From the NCBI GenBank assembly GCA_008360975.2, contig CM039184.1:33591797-33655796 (forward strand): a stretch of 64,000 bases of DNA, read 5' to 3'. The position numbers and the translations under genes were made by a program. Shown in pieces: positions 35,629 through 46,606 of the stretch. The DNA is from Lichenostomus cassidix (Eukaryota > Chordata > Aves > Passeriformes > Meliphagidae). How positions within the stretch are numbered: position 1 is the first letter of the stretch; the number at the start of each line of letters is the position of its first letter. Below the pieces are notes generated by a model. The model worked only from the letters and a program-made list of their open reading frames with translations. It ran no database searches and was not told where the DNA came from.

Positions 35629-36483
35629 ATGAACGAGGGGCAGTATTGCACCTCCTTGCCAGGCTGCGTCTGTCCGGGGTGCAAACTCATAAAGAAGTGG
35701 TGTTCAGGGTGGGAGAACGCTTATATAACCTGCAAATTCCCTGGGACGGAAGTAACCTTACCCCCTGCAATTTCCTTGAAGCTTAGAAACCACCCCACGA
35801 GCTTACCTAGAGATAGGTTGGGACACGTATATAATTGTGATGTACGCATAATATGTGCTGAGGATTCTTGCCGCCTTTGTTATCCATTTATTTGCTATCG
35901 CTGTATAGTATGTCAGGAGAAATGGTGGACCCATTGCTATGAAGGTCGATCTCCATCAGGAATTTGTAGACAGTGTTGGGTGTCACAACGTAACCAAACT
36001 GACGGGCTCCTAAAATTCTTAACAGCTCGGGGTGATATCACCTTTAATAGTGAAAGGTGGTGGGAAATTTATGCTTACGGAATTAACCCATCATACTATT
36101 GTTATCATCCAAATGAGCAACAGCCCTTTGTAATCCAAACTGTAGAGGGTCTCTGTCGTCAAAAGGTACCTGCTATCTGCTGCCGAGCGCCTGCCGTCAA
36201 GGCACAAAAGTGGCCGGCTCTCCTAGCCAGAGCTGCTAGGTGCGTGGGAAAACCGTGTCAGGAATCTTGCCTCAGGTACTATTCTTGCTGCCGAGAAGAT
36301 GGCTTACCCCGTGGCTTGCAGCAACCAAGTCGACGGGCGAGGCAGAGGAATAAGGAAAGAGGGGGACCTGCAAACCCAAAAGCCGAGGCAGCAGAAAAAG
36401 CAGGAAGACAGGTACGAGACCCAGAAAATCGGGCCTGGGACCAAAGGATTATGGAAAAAGAATTGCCCAGAGAATGGGAATAA
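35629..36483 (+). CDS. Unrecognised Cys-rich accessory-like protein between pol and env
   Basis: 284 codons, uninterrupted, from the first ATG after the integrase stop to TAA at 36481-36483. The frame itself is open from 35581. I do not recognise the family. It has 25 cysteines, many in CxxC pairs: C13-x-C15-x2-C18, then a dense block C76, C81-x2-C84, C89-x2-C92-x2-C95, H102-C103, C113-x2-C116, a layout suggesting a zinc-binding (cross-brace or treble-clef-like) fold. A second Cys cluster (C184, C185, C205, C210, C214, C220, C221) precedes an arginine-rich stretch RRARQRNKER (235-244) and a charged, Glu/Arg-rich C-terminus. There is no signal peptide or membrane segment, so a soluble, perhaps nuclear, product is likely. 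The last 185 bases overlap the start of env in another frame. Simple gammaretroviruses have no gene here. By position and by Cys-rich plus Arg-rich make-up it recalls regulatory proteins of complex retroviruses, but that is inference. The ATG context is weak (C at -3), so a spliced start is possible. Confidence 0.55.
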   Translation: MNEGQYCTSLPGCVCPGCKLIKKWCSGWENAYITCKFPGTEVTLPPAISLKLRNHPTSLPRDRLGHVYNCDVRIICAEDSCRLCYPFICYRCIVCQEKWWTHCYEGRSPSGICRQCWVSQRNQTDGLLKFLTARGDITFNSERWWEIYAYGINPSYYCYHPNEQQPFVIQTVEGLCRQKVPAICCRAPAVKAQKWPALLARAARCVGKPCQESCLRYYSCCREDGLPRGLQQPSRRARQRNKERGGPANPKAEAAEKAGRQVRDPENRAWDQRIMEKELPREWE

Positions 36484-38371
36484 AATAAACGGCCTCCATA
36501 ATAGGTGGGGAAACTATTATCTCCCATTAACATTGCTTGCATTACATATGTTATGCTCCAATGGGGTAGCCAGTGTTGTAACCACACATCAACCCTTTAA
36601 ATGGACACTGGTAAATTGGGAAAATCAGAAAACAATTCAAACTCAAATTGTCCCTGGAGCGCCAAGTTTTAATGTAACCTCATGTGACCTGATTAATTAT
36701 CCAACCTGTTATGATTCAGAGCTTCGAGCAAAGGGCTGGGTGGGACCCCGAGGCTACTATATGTGCCCCAGCACTGCACCAGGACGTAGTTACTGTAACT
36801 CTCCAAATGCATATTACTGTGCCTATTGGGGTTGTGAAACGATTGCTTATGCCTGGGCACCCGGAGGAGGAACAGATCCATTTATCAAGGTAGGGTGGGG
36901 TCCATATGGATGCACTCCACCTACTTATGATTCGCAGGGGGTCTCACCAAATGGAAACTGTAAATATATATACATCAATGTGACAAAACCCGAGGATTTA
37001 GGATGGATGGTAGGCAAAACCTGGGGAGTGAAGCTCTGGTTTCCAGGACCTAGAGTAGATCCTGGGGGGCTCTTCTACATTAAAAAGGAACCTGCCCCAC
37101 GGACTCCCGTCCAAGTAGAGCCAAATCAAGAATTGCCCCAGGATAAAACAAGATCCCCCGTTGTCTCACCAACTCCCACTGACATGAGCCCCACCTATTT
37201 GAGCTTGCCACCTACAAGAATACCAGACACATCAATAAGTAATACCCTGTGGAGAATGCTTAATGCTAGCTTCAACCTCCTTAATCGAACCCATCCAGAA
37301 CTCGTCAACGAATGCTGGTTATGCTATAGTGTGAAACCTCCGTATTATGAGGCCATAGCTGTCACAGGGAATCATACAGTAAAACAAGATTTAAACCCAT
37401 CTAAATGTAATTGGGAAAATACGGAAGAGCAAAGTCCAGGAATAACCCTAACCAGCATAACGGGACAGGGCACCTGTGTGGGAAATGTACCAGTAAATAA
37501 AAGAAACATATGCAATACTACCTTGGTAAGTCCAAGTCAGCATTCAGGATGGCTAATCCCAGCACCCAATGCCAAGTGGGTATGCAACACCTTGGGAGTT
37601 ACCCCTTGTATATCAGTTAGACTATTTAACTTTACCAGTGATTACTGCATACAAGTGCTGATAGTACCAAAAATCCTATATCACCCTATGGACTTTGTGT
37701 TGAACTGGTACAAGATTACTGAACATCATATCATGCGGAGAGAACCTTTTACGGCTTTAACAATAGCTGTCCTCCTTACTGTGGGAGGCGTGGGAGCAGG
37801 TACAGGTATAGCATCTCTCACGTTACAGAGTAAACATTTACAGGAACTCAGGTTAGCAGTAGATGAGGATATCCTAAAATTGGAAAAGTCAATAAACGCT
37901 TTAGCCAAATCAGTAAGATCATTGTCAGAAGTCGTGCTACAAAATCGAAAGGGGCTTGATATTCAGTTTATGCAACAGGGAGGGCTATGTGTAGCCCTAA
38001 AAGAAGAATGTTGCACATATGTAGACCACACTGGAGTTGCAATAGACACCTTGGCAGAATTAAAGAAACAAATAGAAAGGCGAAGAAGGGATTACGAACA
38101 AACATGGTTCAATCAATCTCCCTGGTTCACCACCTTATTGTCCACTATTGCAGGACCCTTAATACTATTTATCCTAGTACTGACCTTTGGGCCATGCATC
38201 TTTAACCGCTTAATCGCTATTGTGAAAAATCGCTTGGAAGCCGCTCATTTAATGCTTTTACAAACAAAGTATGAGAAATTAGATGATGACCCTGAAACAA
38301 ATAGTTTACTATGGTGTGAGCAAGAATTAAAAAGGTTCAATGAACAAATCAACAACAGTGCCAAGACCTGA
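36299..38371 (+). CDS. Envelope glycoprotein (Env), full-length open frame
   Basis: 690 codons; the ATG at 36299 has a strong context (A at -3, G at +4). Residues 1-70 are an unusually long, basic leader. The hydrophobic signal is near 73-92 (YYLPLTLLAL). SU extends to about 481 with the CxxC motif C339-W-L-C342 and N-glycosylation sites at N125, N227, N322, N329, N358, N406 and N444. A proline-rich region at 265-308 separates receptor-binding and C-terminal halves. The SU/TM boundary has only MRRE (479-482), a poor furin site. TM has a Gly/Ala-rich fusion peptide (483-508), heptad region (510-545), immunosuppressive-domain-like segment followed by C564-x6-C571-C572, N605 glycosylation, a membrane segment (about 611-635), and a cytoplasmic tail with Y658-E-K-L. 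The CX6CC/CxxC pair marks the covalently linked gamma-type Env. The stop TGA (38369-38371) abuts the polypurine tract. Expression would require splicing from the leader donor. Confidence 0.92.
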   Translation: MAYPVACSNQVDGRGRGIRKEGDLQTQKPRQQKKQEDRYETQKIGPGTKGLWKKNCPENGNKINGLHNRWGNYYLPLTLLALHMLCSNGVASVVTTHQPFKWTLVNWENQKTIQTQIVPGAPSFNVTSCDLINYPTCYDSELRAKGWVGPRGYYMCPSTAPGRSYCNSPNAYYCAYWGCETIAYAWAPGGGTDPFIKVGWGPYGCTPPTYDSQGVSPNGNCKYIYINVTKPEDLGWMVGKTWGVKLWFPGPRVDPGGLFYIKKEPAPRTPVQVEPNQELPQDKTRSPVVSPTPTDMSPTYLSLPPTRIPDTSISNTLWRMLNASFNLLNRTHPELVNECWLCYSVKPPYYEAIAVTGNHTVKQDLNPSKCNWENTEEQSPGITLTSITGQGTCVGNVPVNKRNICNTTLVSPSQHSGWLIPAPNAKWVCNTLGVTPCISVRLFNFTSDYCIQVLIVPKILYHPMDFVLNWYKITEHHIMRREPFTALTIAVLLTVGGVGAGTGIASLTLQSKHLQELRLAVDEDILKLEKSINALAKSVRSLSEVVLQNRKGLDIQFMQQGGLCVALKEECCTYVDHTGVAIDTLAELKKQIERRRRDYEQTWFNQSPWFTTLLSTIAGPLILFILVLTFGPCIFNRLIAIVKNRLEAAHLMLLQTKYEKLDDDPETNSLLWCEQELKRFNEQINNSAKT
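36412..36417 (+). promoter_or_regulatory. Possible internal splice donor in the ORF overlap
   Basis: CAG|GTACGAG with the boundary at 36411/36412 is a reasonable 5' splice site within the overlap of the Cys-rich frame and env. If used, it would give the Cys-rich protein an alternative C-terminus or remove the env leader. The motif is seen; use is inferred. Confidence 0.3.
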
Positions 38372-38380
38372 AGGGGGGAT
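38370..38380 (+). other. Polypurine tract
   Basis: GAAGGGGGGA (38370-38379) plus one T precedes the 3' LTR. This is the plus-strand priming site expected at this location, and it overlaps the env stop codon. Confidence 0.9.
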
Positions 38381-38822
38381 TGTTATAAGGAGTTGATTGT
38401 TCATTGGAACCACTAATCCCCTAAAAAGGATTTTTAACCGGAGTAAAAGACCCTGCTAACAATTATGTACTAGTTATTTTCCACAGGAAGATTTCAGCTA
38501 CAAGATTGCAAAACAGCACCCCCTCTTCTGCAACGATTGCAAAAACAGCAACCTTTCCTCCATAACGAAATATGCTTCGTCTGCCGAAATATGCTTCATC
38601 TGCCCAACGACAGCCAAGACATGCGCAGAGTACAGCTCAAAACGGGAAGTTAGACAACTTAAAAGGCCACAAGACGCTCGACTGGGCGGGCGACAATAGG
38701 CGGAACTGCGCTTCCCCTGTCGACCCCCAGCGCTGCTTTATCCTATCCTTTTGCTTGCTGTAATCAATAAATTTTTTGTAATTGAACTCAGACCGATTGG
38801 CGTGGTCTCTCTATTGATAACA
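38381..38822 (+). repeat. 3' LTR (442 bp)
   Basis: Same length as the 5' LTR and, by careful reading, the same sequence. It contains the AATAAA signal at 38766-38771 that would terminate proviral transcripts, the 19-bp tandem repeat at 38566-38603, and the TATA-like TTAAAAGG at 38659-38666, which could drive transcription into the flank. Confidence 0.95.
38766..38771 (+). terminator. Proviral polyadenylation signal
   Basis: AATAAA in the 3' LTR, about 56 bp before its end, with a T-rich segment immediately after. It is the expected 3' end signal for all proviral mRNAs. Confidence 0.75.
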
Positions 38823-38827
38823 CCCTC
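38823..38827. repeat. 3' target-site duplication of provirus
   Basis: ccctc immediately after the terminal CA, identical to 31764-31768. Confidence 0.9.
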
Positions 38828-41800
38828 CCCAACTAAAATAAAAATTGGCATTTTTCCTATGTATTTCACTGTAGTTCCTACTTTTCTCCATACTTACATC
38901 TTTGTGGAATAACAAATTCTTCCCTAATGCCTTTCAGAAGATTGAACCTTCACTACCTAACAGTATATACAGGCATAGCAAAAGAGCATCATAGTTCATC
39001 TGGTAGCTACCCTGGCTATTTCTCTTTTATACTCATTTAAAACAGTCCTACATGCTGTCAGTATAAGGACTGCTGTGACAAAGAGAAGTGGTGTGCAACA
39101 CACTTAGTTCCTTTCACTAGTGTTTGAAGTAATGCTCAGTAAAATAAGTGTACAATTATTCAGTCATGGCAGCATTCTGAACTTCCATCACTTTCCTCCC
39201 CAAATACACATGTAGAGAACAGTACATAACAAAAATCAACATTTATGCACAGCACACTGAAACACAGGAGGGTTTTTTTGTTTAAGATGACACTGCTCTT
39301 TATCACTTCCAGAAGTGGAGAGAATGCAATTTTCCAAGTCTTTGACTTGCTTTCACTGTCAGGAAAGATACTGGGTCTGGGGCCAGGGGGTTACTCAAAA
39401 ACAATGAAGAACTCAGGGATGGGCAACTATTAAGGCCCTTGAATTCTGAGGACAGCTGTGTCAGCCAACCTGCAACACAGACTTGTCGGTATTCATTATG
39501 GTGTTCCCGCAGCAGAAAGGAGCTTAAATGCTCATTAAACCTGGAGCTCTTCCAGACATTAAAGCACTATGCTGACTTGTCTAGCCTTTCAGATATGCCA
39601 GTGTCATACCACCCTCTGTTTTTTATGAGTATAGCACCTCTTCACTAAAAAGTCCCACATCTAGGCCACTTCCTTAACTTTTAAAAAATAAATAACATCT
39701 GTGATGTTATTCCTACTCATGGTTACCCACACATAAATATACATGGCACAAGAATTAAGAAATCTTTATGATAGCTCTGCTTGATCATTTAAACACAGAT
39801 GTTCTCCAACAACAGTTCTTCATTCTGACTGATCTTATGATACTAGCTTGCAATAATTTCCAGCAGCTAAATTGCTAAGGAAGACAGGTAAAATTCATTC
39901 AGTACTTTCTCAATATTCCTTAGTCATATAAGCAATTGGTGTTTTACCCTATCCACCCAGCATGATAGTAAATGAAAGGAGATTGCAGTCAGATTCTCCA
40001 ATCTGCTCCTGCCGCGCTGCATCAATACACCAGGACTTACCCTCGGCAGCGTGCCAAGGCAGGCTCCAGTTCTAACTAACATTGCTCCCCCTCAGTTTAG
40101 AGGTTACTTTTTCCTGAATGAATCCCTCCACTCTATAAATAAAAACCATGTCTTCTGTTTCATCTTATTCAGGGCTTATTTTCTTAGAGGGGCACACCAA
40201 AGCCCAGCAACTATAATCTGCCTTCCCGTCATATATGTGATTTTTGATGGCAAACATTTACAAACAAACAGACAGGCAGGCAACTAAACCCAAAAAGCAG
40301 ACAACAGGAGAAGGTTTCCTAAATCAGCATTTGGTTGATGAATTTGAACCATTTATAAAATTTGTAGGACTCATAAGAACAACCCTGAGCAACTTAATCT
40401 GAATTAGTTTACAGATATAGGAAGGCATTACAAAGCTCAAAGTGAACCTTAAAACAAAAGAGGAATATACACTCGGGGGGAACATCTGCAACAGAATGCA
40501 GACACTGAAATAAAACTAAAATCCTTACCTACACAGGTCCTTTAAATCACAGGCACCATCATACACCTAAAACAAAAATGAACTACTATCCCTATTTTCT
40601 CCTAAATTAGGCATAAAACTGATGGACTTTCTCTTCTTCACTCAGTTAAACATAACTTAAAAATAATACATCCAATACCCTACTCTCCTCCCCATCCCTT
40701 TAACATATTTCAGCAAACATAACCACCTGGGAGTCAGCTGAGATAATTATTCCTGCTACCACCACTTTATGCATTACAATAGCTTTACCTGTTCCTTTTA
40801 AACTTTCCTGGAACACTTGATATGGCCTGAACCTGGCTTGGAAATCAATACTTCCTGGGTTTTTGATTTGTGTTGTACGTGCTTTTGAATTAGCACAATT
40901 GCATTCTGATTCTGTAAAAGAAAACATAGCTATTTGCAAGTGACAGTCCCAAGTTCAGAATGGATGAGAACATACTTTGTTTGGGTAAGGATTTTTGACA
41001 AATTAAATTAAACTCATATGATAAAGCACAAATACAAAATTCAGATGCCTTTGGTTTGTTTTTTAATTGGGGGTAGTTTTACTGCACTCAAAATCAAACA
41101 TATTATGTAGAAAGTATGCAGGATAATGTCACAAACAGCATTTTGAAGTGAAGGAATAGCACTAAAAACTGAGCCCCCATATGTTCTGGCCATGTTCTCA
41201 GTCTAGAGGACATCTACCAGGCAGGTGGCTGAGCTAGAACGAATAGCTTCATTAAGTCAGGGTAATAAATGAGATAAAACTCAAGATTTGTGCCCCACCA
41301 ACTAAGCTTGAATTCGCCGAAATATCCATAAATATCTGCCAACACAGATTCAAAGTAATCTTCATTACTTTTTTAAAAACTGATGCCTATTTATGAAACA
41401 AAGGTGTGGATAATATTAGTGGGATTGGTTGGCAGCATACACAATTAGTTATGGAATTCTTAAGACTCAGAACTGAAAACTAAAATAGATTTCTCTAAGT
41501 TCACTTTTTTTACTCAGAAAATATATTATTGTTATAAAACACTGAAAGCAGTACAATACTATATTACACTGTCCTTGAAGACTCCATACATTGTAGCAGA
41601 CCCATAATACAAACATTGAAATGGCAGCTAACACAAGTGATAGGCAAATGAAATAGAAATTAATTCCTATATATTTGTATTTATATATCATAAACTACAG
41701 CAGCCTGTTGGAAGGCTGTCACTGGTATTTGTTGTTCTCTTCATTTGCCTACATTGCCTACATTCTTAACCTTTTACATCTCTTTTAAAACTGCATAACA

Positions 41801-44800
41801 AATTTCACTTGTGCTGGTTTCTTTATTCTTACAAATGGCATTCTTTTGTGCAAACAAACTACAAATTAAACAGACATCACACAGTGTCCATTCAGGTGGG
41901 TTAGTGACATGAAACATGCCATTGCATTGTATTGCAAGCCTTCCCAGAAAAGATTCCTCGTTATGAACTGGTAGACATAGGAGCCAGAGCTCAATGGGAA
42001 CCAGATTAATGGGGCTTCATTTGCCTGTGTGGAGATGGATCCATGCTCAGCTGCCCTATGGCCTGCTGTAAATCCTCCTGTAAATATTACAGAGGTGTGA
42101 TGCAAGCTTGTTTGAGGCTCAACATCATAAAATTTATCAGGCTACAAGGACTTGAAAATCAGATGTATTCCAGCAATTTTATATCAGACAATTTTCTTCC
42201 CAGACACCTCCCATTCTTCTTCTCAATACCCAGTATTTTGTGTAGTATAGTATTTTTAACATGTCACTAATCACATTTATAAACATGTTTATGTAGTGCA
42301 TGAGTTCATCTCCTGTAAGTTCTTTTAACAGTGACCAGGTGATGTACCTTTTTTTTTCATTTTATGACCAGCAACACATTTTCCAGTATTGTCTTAATTA
42401 AGGATTATTTTGCTTATGCTAATATGCTTTTAGAATAATAAATGAGAATACCATATCTGGGAACTGGATCCCTCTGCACCCTATGGAATAAACACTGTGC
42501 CTTTCCCCATAGCATTGCAGAGCAGGGCACTGGCCAGTTGAGCATCTAGAGATCAGAAGTTGCATCAGTGCACAGAGGCTCCTGGCTGCCAAAGAGTCAG
42601 AACAAAGGCAGAAAAATTGCTGCTCATATATATGGTTTCTCTTCATACAGCAACAGTTTTGCTAGTGGCAAAATAACTTCCTACATCTATGCCTAGATCA
42701 TCTGCAGACAACCCCTTTATTTGAGCAATTCATGCAGAGGGAATGGGCAATTTTTAGGAAGAGGAAAATTGTAACCAATTGCTATGATGCTTTGGGGACT
42801 ATTCCTCAGAAATAATAGGTCACAGAATGTGGCTAGAGACAGTGATGAGTTTCAGATATCTCTATAGCAACTACATTTATTTTTTAAAAAAAGAGAAGTA
42901 AAACCTTTCTGCATCATATAAACAGTGTCTGTCTCATAGAGTTTAGAAGGGATTTTTGTGTTGACTGCTTCATGCACATCACTGCTGCTTCTTTAAAAAC
43001 AGTGCTTGCATCTTCTGCCTACAAAGAAAAATGGTGTCTGGCTACAGAGGCAAATTAAGTTTTTGTACAGGTCTCTACACATTAGTAATGTCTCTGCTAG
43101 GTGCAAAGAGACAGTGTCATTTAAATATAATTTGGAAAACATGACTGTTTTAGAAAAGAGAATTTAGAAAATATTAAAAAAAATAGCAGAATATAGAGAA
43201 TAGCAGACATCTGCATAATACAGCAGCACTCAAGTGAATCTAACTCTGATCTCTTTTTTCCCCAGCTGACTGAATAGTGAAGTATTTCTTTTCTCACCTA
43301 AAACATTATTTTTTAGAACCAAACCTTCACTTTAGCAGAGCTGAGTTTTACCTAATTCACACAGACCTAAATTTGTTCACACTTTCATGGAGGTAACTGA
43401 CAGGAAATTGCATTTATGCTAATTCAAATAATATGAATAATAAGCAGCTTTCATAGCTCCATACTGATGTAGACAGGATGTTTCCAGAGCTCAGCCTCGC
43501 TTAAAGACCATCTTGTCAAGCAGTGAAGTTATGCAAGTATGGAAGTCATAAAGTGTAAGGTGAGCTCGGAGCTGAATTGCTGGGGAAGTAGGAATCAGCA
43601 CACAGAGCAACACTCACGGCAGATCAATATATTGTACTGATCTGCAGGTCAAAAACTGTTTTCCCTTCGTGGCAACTCCTAGTAGAAATCTTTGATCAGA
43701 AACAGAAAAAGAAACTACAACTGCAGTTAAAGCCATGAGGGGAAAACAAAAGAGATTTCAACTGCAGAAGATTTAGAACCAGCTGTTCAAACCAGGCTGT
43801 GTATTTGAGCACAGGTGATTTGCAGACAAAAACGGCCCACTTTAAAAAAGCCCACTGTGCTTTTTAAGAAGGCTGGACTGTACAGGCAGTCTGTACAGAC
43901 TGTACAGACTGCACACTGATGAGGAGAGTCAGCTCTTCCACAGAGGCTTGCTAAACTCTGTAGCTGAATTGACTGAAACTAAAGATTACTGCCATGGGCA
44001 GCAAGTAACTTGATGGGCCTGATTCAGTTTTCTGTTTTTGGAGTGCAAAAGTGTTTTCAAAACTATCCCCAATGAGGAAATTCACACTCTACACACATGC
44101 CAATCCCTCTCTGGAGTTTTTTTTTTGTTTGGTTTTTGTTGGGTTTTTTTTTTCATTCACATATTAATTTTTAAAATATATATCCACCTCTAAGCTTTGG
44201 GTTCAGCTACTTTTATCATCCCTTAATACTGTACCATTTCTCTGCAACAAACAAGGAGGATTTTGATCCAGGAAACACAATCTATTTCAAGAAGTATTCA
44301 TTAAAAACAACATTTATTAAGTTTCAGAACTTTCTTTTTTTAAATCCAACATTTTCAGCATATATAATAACTTTTTTCTAAAAAAAATTTTAAAAAATTG
44401 GTTAGAATTTTGCAATACAGAAATATACAGTAACTTAAGAACAGATTTTCAATAGACACATCCAGAGCAGTAAATAGGTTCAGGTCCAGCTTGAAAAGTA
44501 TCTGCACTGGCTGTGAGCTCATCATAGACTCATTACTTATTTATTATGCCTTTGTGAGTTTTGAAGTTTTTCTGATATTAAACAGCTAAAATAGGTCCAT
44601 GAGCACCTAGCCTAAAAGGAATTTTTGCCTCTAATAGCCACTCTGCCCTGGAAAGAGCTGGAATAAAAAGCACAAGTAGGCCGGTCGTCATTGTCTTTAA
44701 TGGCTCTACCAGGTTTTGGGAATATTGATGCATCTGAATTAACTACTGTGTAATTAAACTAGATGACCTTTCAATCCATTTATCCCACTGCTTGTAGATC

Positions 44801-46606
44801 ACATCTTGAAAAATTAAAATGGTAACTATTCAACAAGTAAATTTAATTTCTCAGATTTTCAGAAATCGGTGAACAACTTAAATTCTGGAAAAACTGCATT
44901 TTTTAAATTTTAAAAAAAGTTGAAATATTTTTTCACCTTTCAATACGATCCTAAACAGCAGTGTGTTTTTAATATATTCTCAGAGCTGTATGTAATACAA
45001 AAGGAATGCAGACAGCGTTTTCAGAAACCAAACAGAACTAAATAAAAAGAAGCCAGAAATAAACAATGTGCATTCAGACAAGTATTTTTTAATTTTCCAA
45101 TAAAATAAAGTCTCAAAAAATTTTGTTTGAAGGATGAGCATTCTTATTTCTTTTCATCTCTGCTACTTTTAGGAGGCTGAGCCTCCTGTAAGAGTTTTTT
45201 TCCTTTGGGTTGAGTTTTTCCTAGGTTTTTTGTTTGATTTTGGGTTTATTTGCTTGTTTCTATACACTTCTATACATAGTATGTTGCTTCACAGCACAAG
45301 ACATTTCTGTTTAGCAAGACAGATTGTTTGGGATGGGTAATCTATACTACTGTCTAAAACCATTCCAAATGCTCTTTTCAGACATCAGATTGATGTTTCC
45401 ACAGTTATTTTAATTCAACAATTATCAGTGGAATTCCCTTTTACCATTATTTCTTATGTGGCCCTGAAAGCTATAAAGACTATAAAGCTGTAAAAGGAAA
45501 CAATTATTAGCACCAAAAAGTATTTTAAAAAAGTAAATACTAGAAGCTGTAGGCCAGTGAACACTGATGTTTACCAGGATATCCAGAACCAAGAGTTCTG
45601 GATTTTTCTTAGAAGCTTGATAATAGAGTAAGAGGAAACAAGCAATTAGGCTGCTAAAGGCACTCCAATTTTTCTTCTATTTATTCCAAAACTGTAGGTG
45701 TTTATGGAAGGAAGTTACTTCCAGTACTTATTCCCTTTCACAGATGGTATTCCTATTCCATGCATTTTCTTCAGATTGCTTTCCTCAAGGAGTCCAGGCA
45801 TTAAAATATTATAGAGCAAGAAAAATTACTGTCAGGAAGCTCAATTTGTCTTTTCATCATATAACAACTTGTACATCCATTTAGTTTTTTTTATTTGCAA
45901 AAGTCACTAGGACTCTGTAGCTGCCAGTCCAGTTATTAAAAAAAAAAACAACAAAATTTTAAAAAACCAAACAATGTATTTGCTAAAAGAAATTTAGTCA
46001 CAATTCTTTTAAGAAAACTTTTTACATTGTGAAAAAAACAATTAGCTGTAAGTTTAATTACTGTTTTAATAAGATTCATTTGCCTACGTCTCTAGTTTAC
46101 TTACTTTTTGTATATCTTGCAGCTCAAGATCAGGAGTCTATTAAGTAAAGCAAAGGAAAAAAAAACTTTTTGGTAGTTTAGTCCATCAACAGCTATTAAA
46201 CCTATGGTAGCTATCAGAAAGGTCATATGCAATAAGATAATCAGTATGTTTTACCAAAGAACTCAAGTAACAGAAAGGCAACAAAACCAAACTCATTATG
46301 CAAATTTGCCTCGCCTTGGTCAACATTCTATCTCTAAAAATGCAGACGGGGAGAGAAAAAAATATTTTACTCCTTTAAATATTGGTAGTTTCTCAAAAAT
46401 CATGTCATTGACCCCACTTGAGCCATTTAGTTTGTCAAACATAGGTTGTCTGGGCCACATCCAAAGCTAGTGCCCTCTTGAAGCTCCAGGGAGCCATATT
46501 GCATGGTGCCTCTAGCCAGAAGCCAGCTTCCAGCTCCAGCTTCTCCAGGGCTTACATATACACAGCTCTTCCAACCGCTAACTGTTCAGAGCTCTTTTCC
46601 ATTTGT
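38828..46606. other. Gene-free stretch downstream of the provirus
   Basis: Only short frames (up to 88 codons) without recognisable features. Contents of note are a 27-bp palindrome at 43886-43912, T/G-rich runs at 44118-44152, and A-rich runs near 45940-45970. A moderately GC-rich patch at 46480-46560 directly precedes the ERVL-type LTR. No additional repeat family was recognised. Confidence 0.55.
43886..43912. repeat. 27-bp perfect inverted repeat with one-base centre
   Basis: GCAGTCTGTACAG (43886-43898), A (43899), CTGTACAGACTGC (43900-43912): the arms are exact reverse complements. A further ggactgtacagg lies just upstream (43876-43887). Internal TGTACA words repeat every 11 bases. Confidence 0.9.

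Larger units (their letters stand above)
31769..38822 (+). mobile_element. Young gammaretrovirus-like endogenous provirus
   Basis: A 7,054-bp element with LTR (31769-32210), tRNA-His-type PBS, leader, gag, remnant pol, a Cys-rich open frame, env, polypurine tract and LTR (38381-38822), flanked by ccctc duplications. Gammaretroviral (class I) affinity rests on Gag with MGQ start, PPPY and one CCHC knuckle; in-frame UAG between gag and pol; and Env with CxxC and CX6CC. I found no difference between the two LTRs by reading them, which indicates a very recent insertion. In contrast, gag and pol carry several deletions, stops and shifts, while env and the Cys-rich frame are open. It cannot be autonomous, because the RT polymerase domain is missing. 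Trans-mobilisation by a related helper is the simplest inference. Confidence 0.95.
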
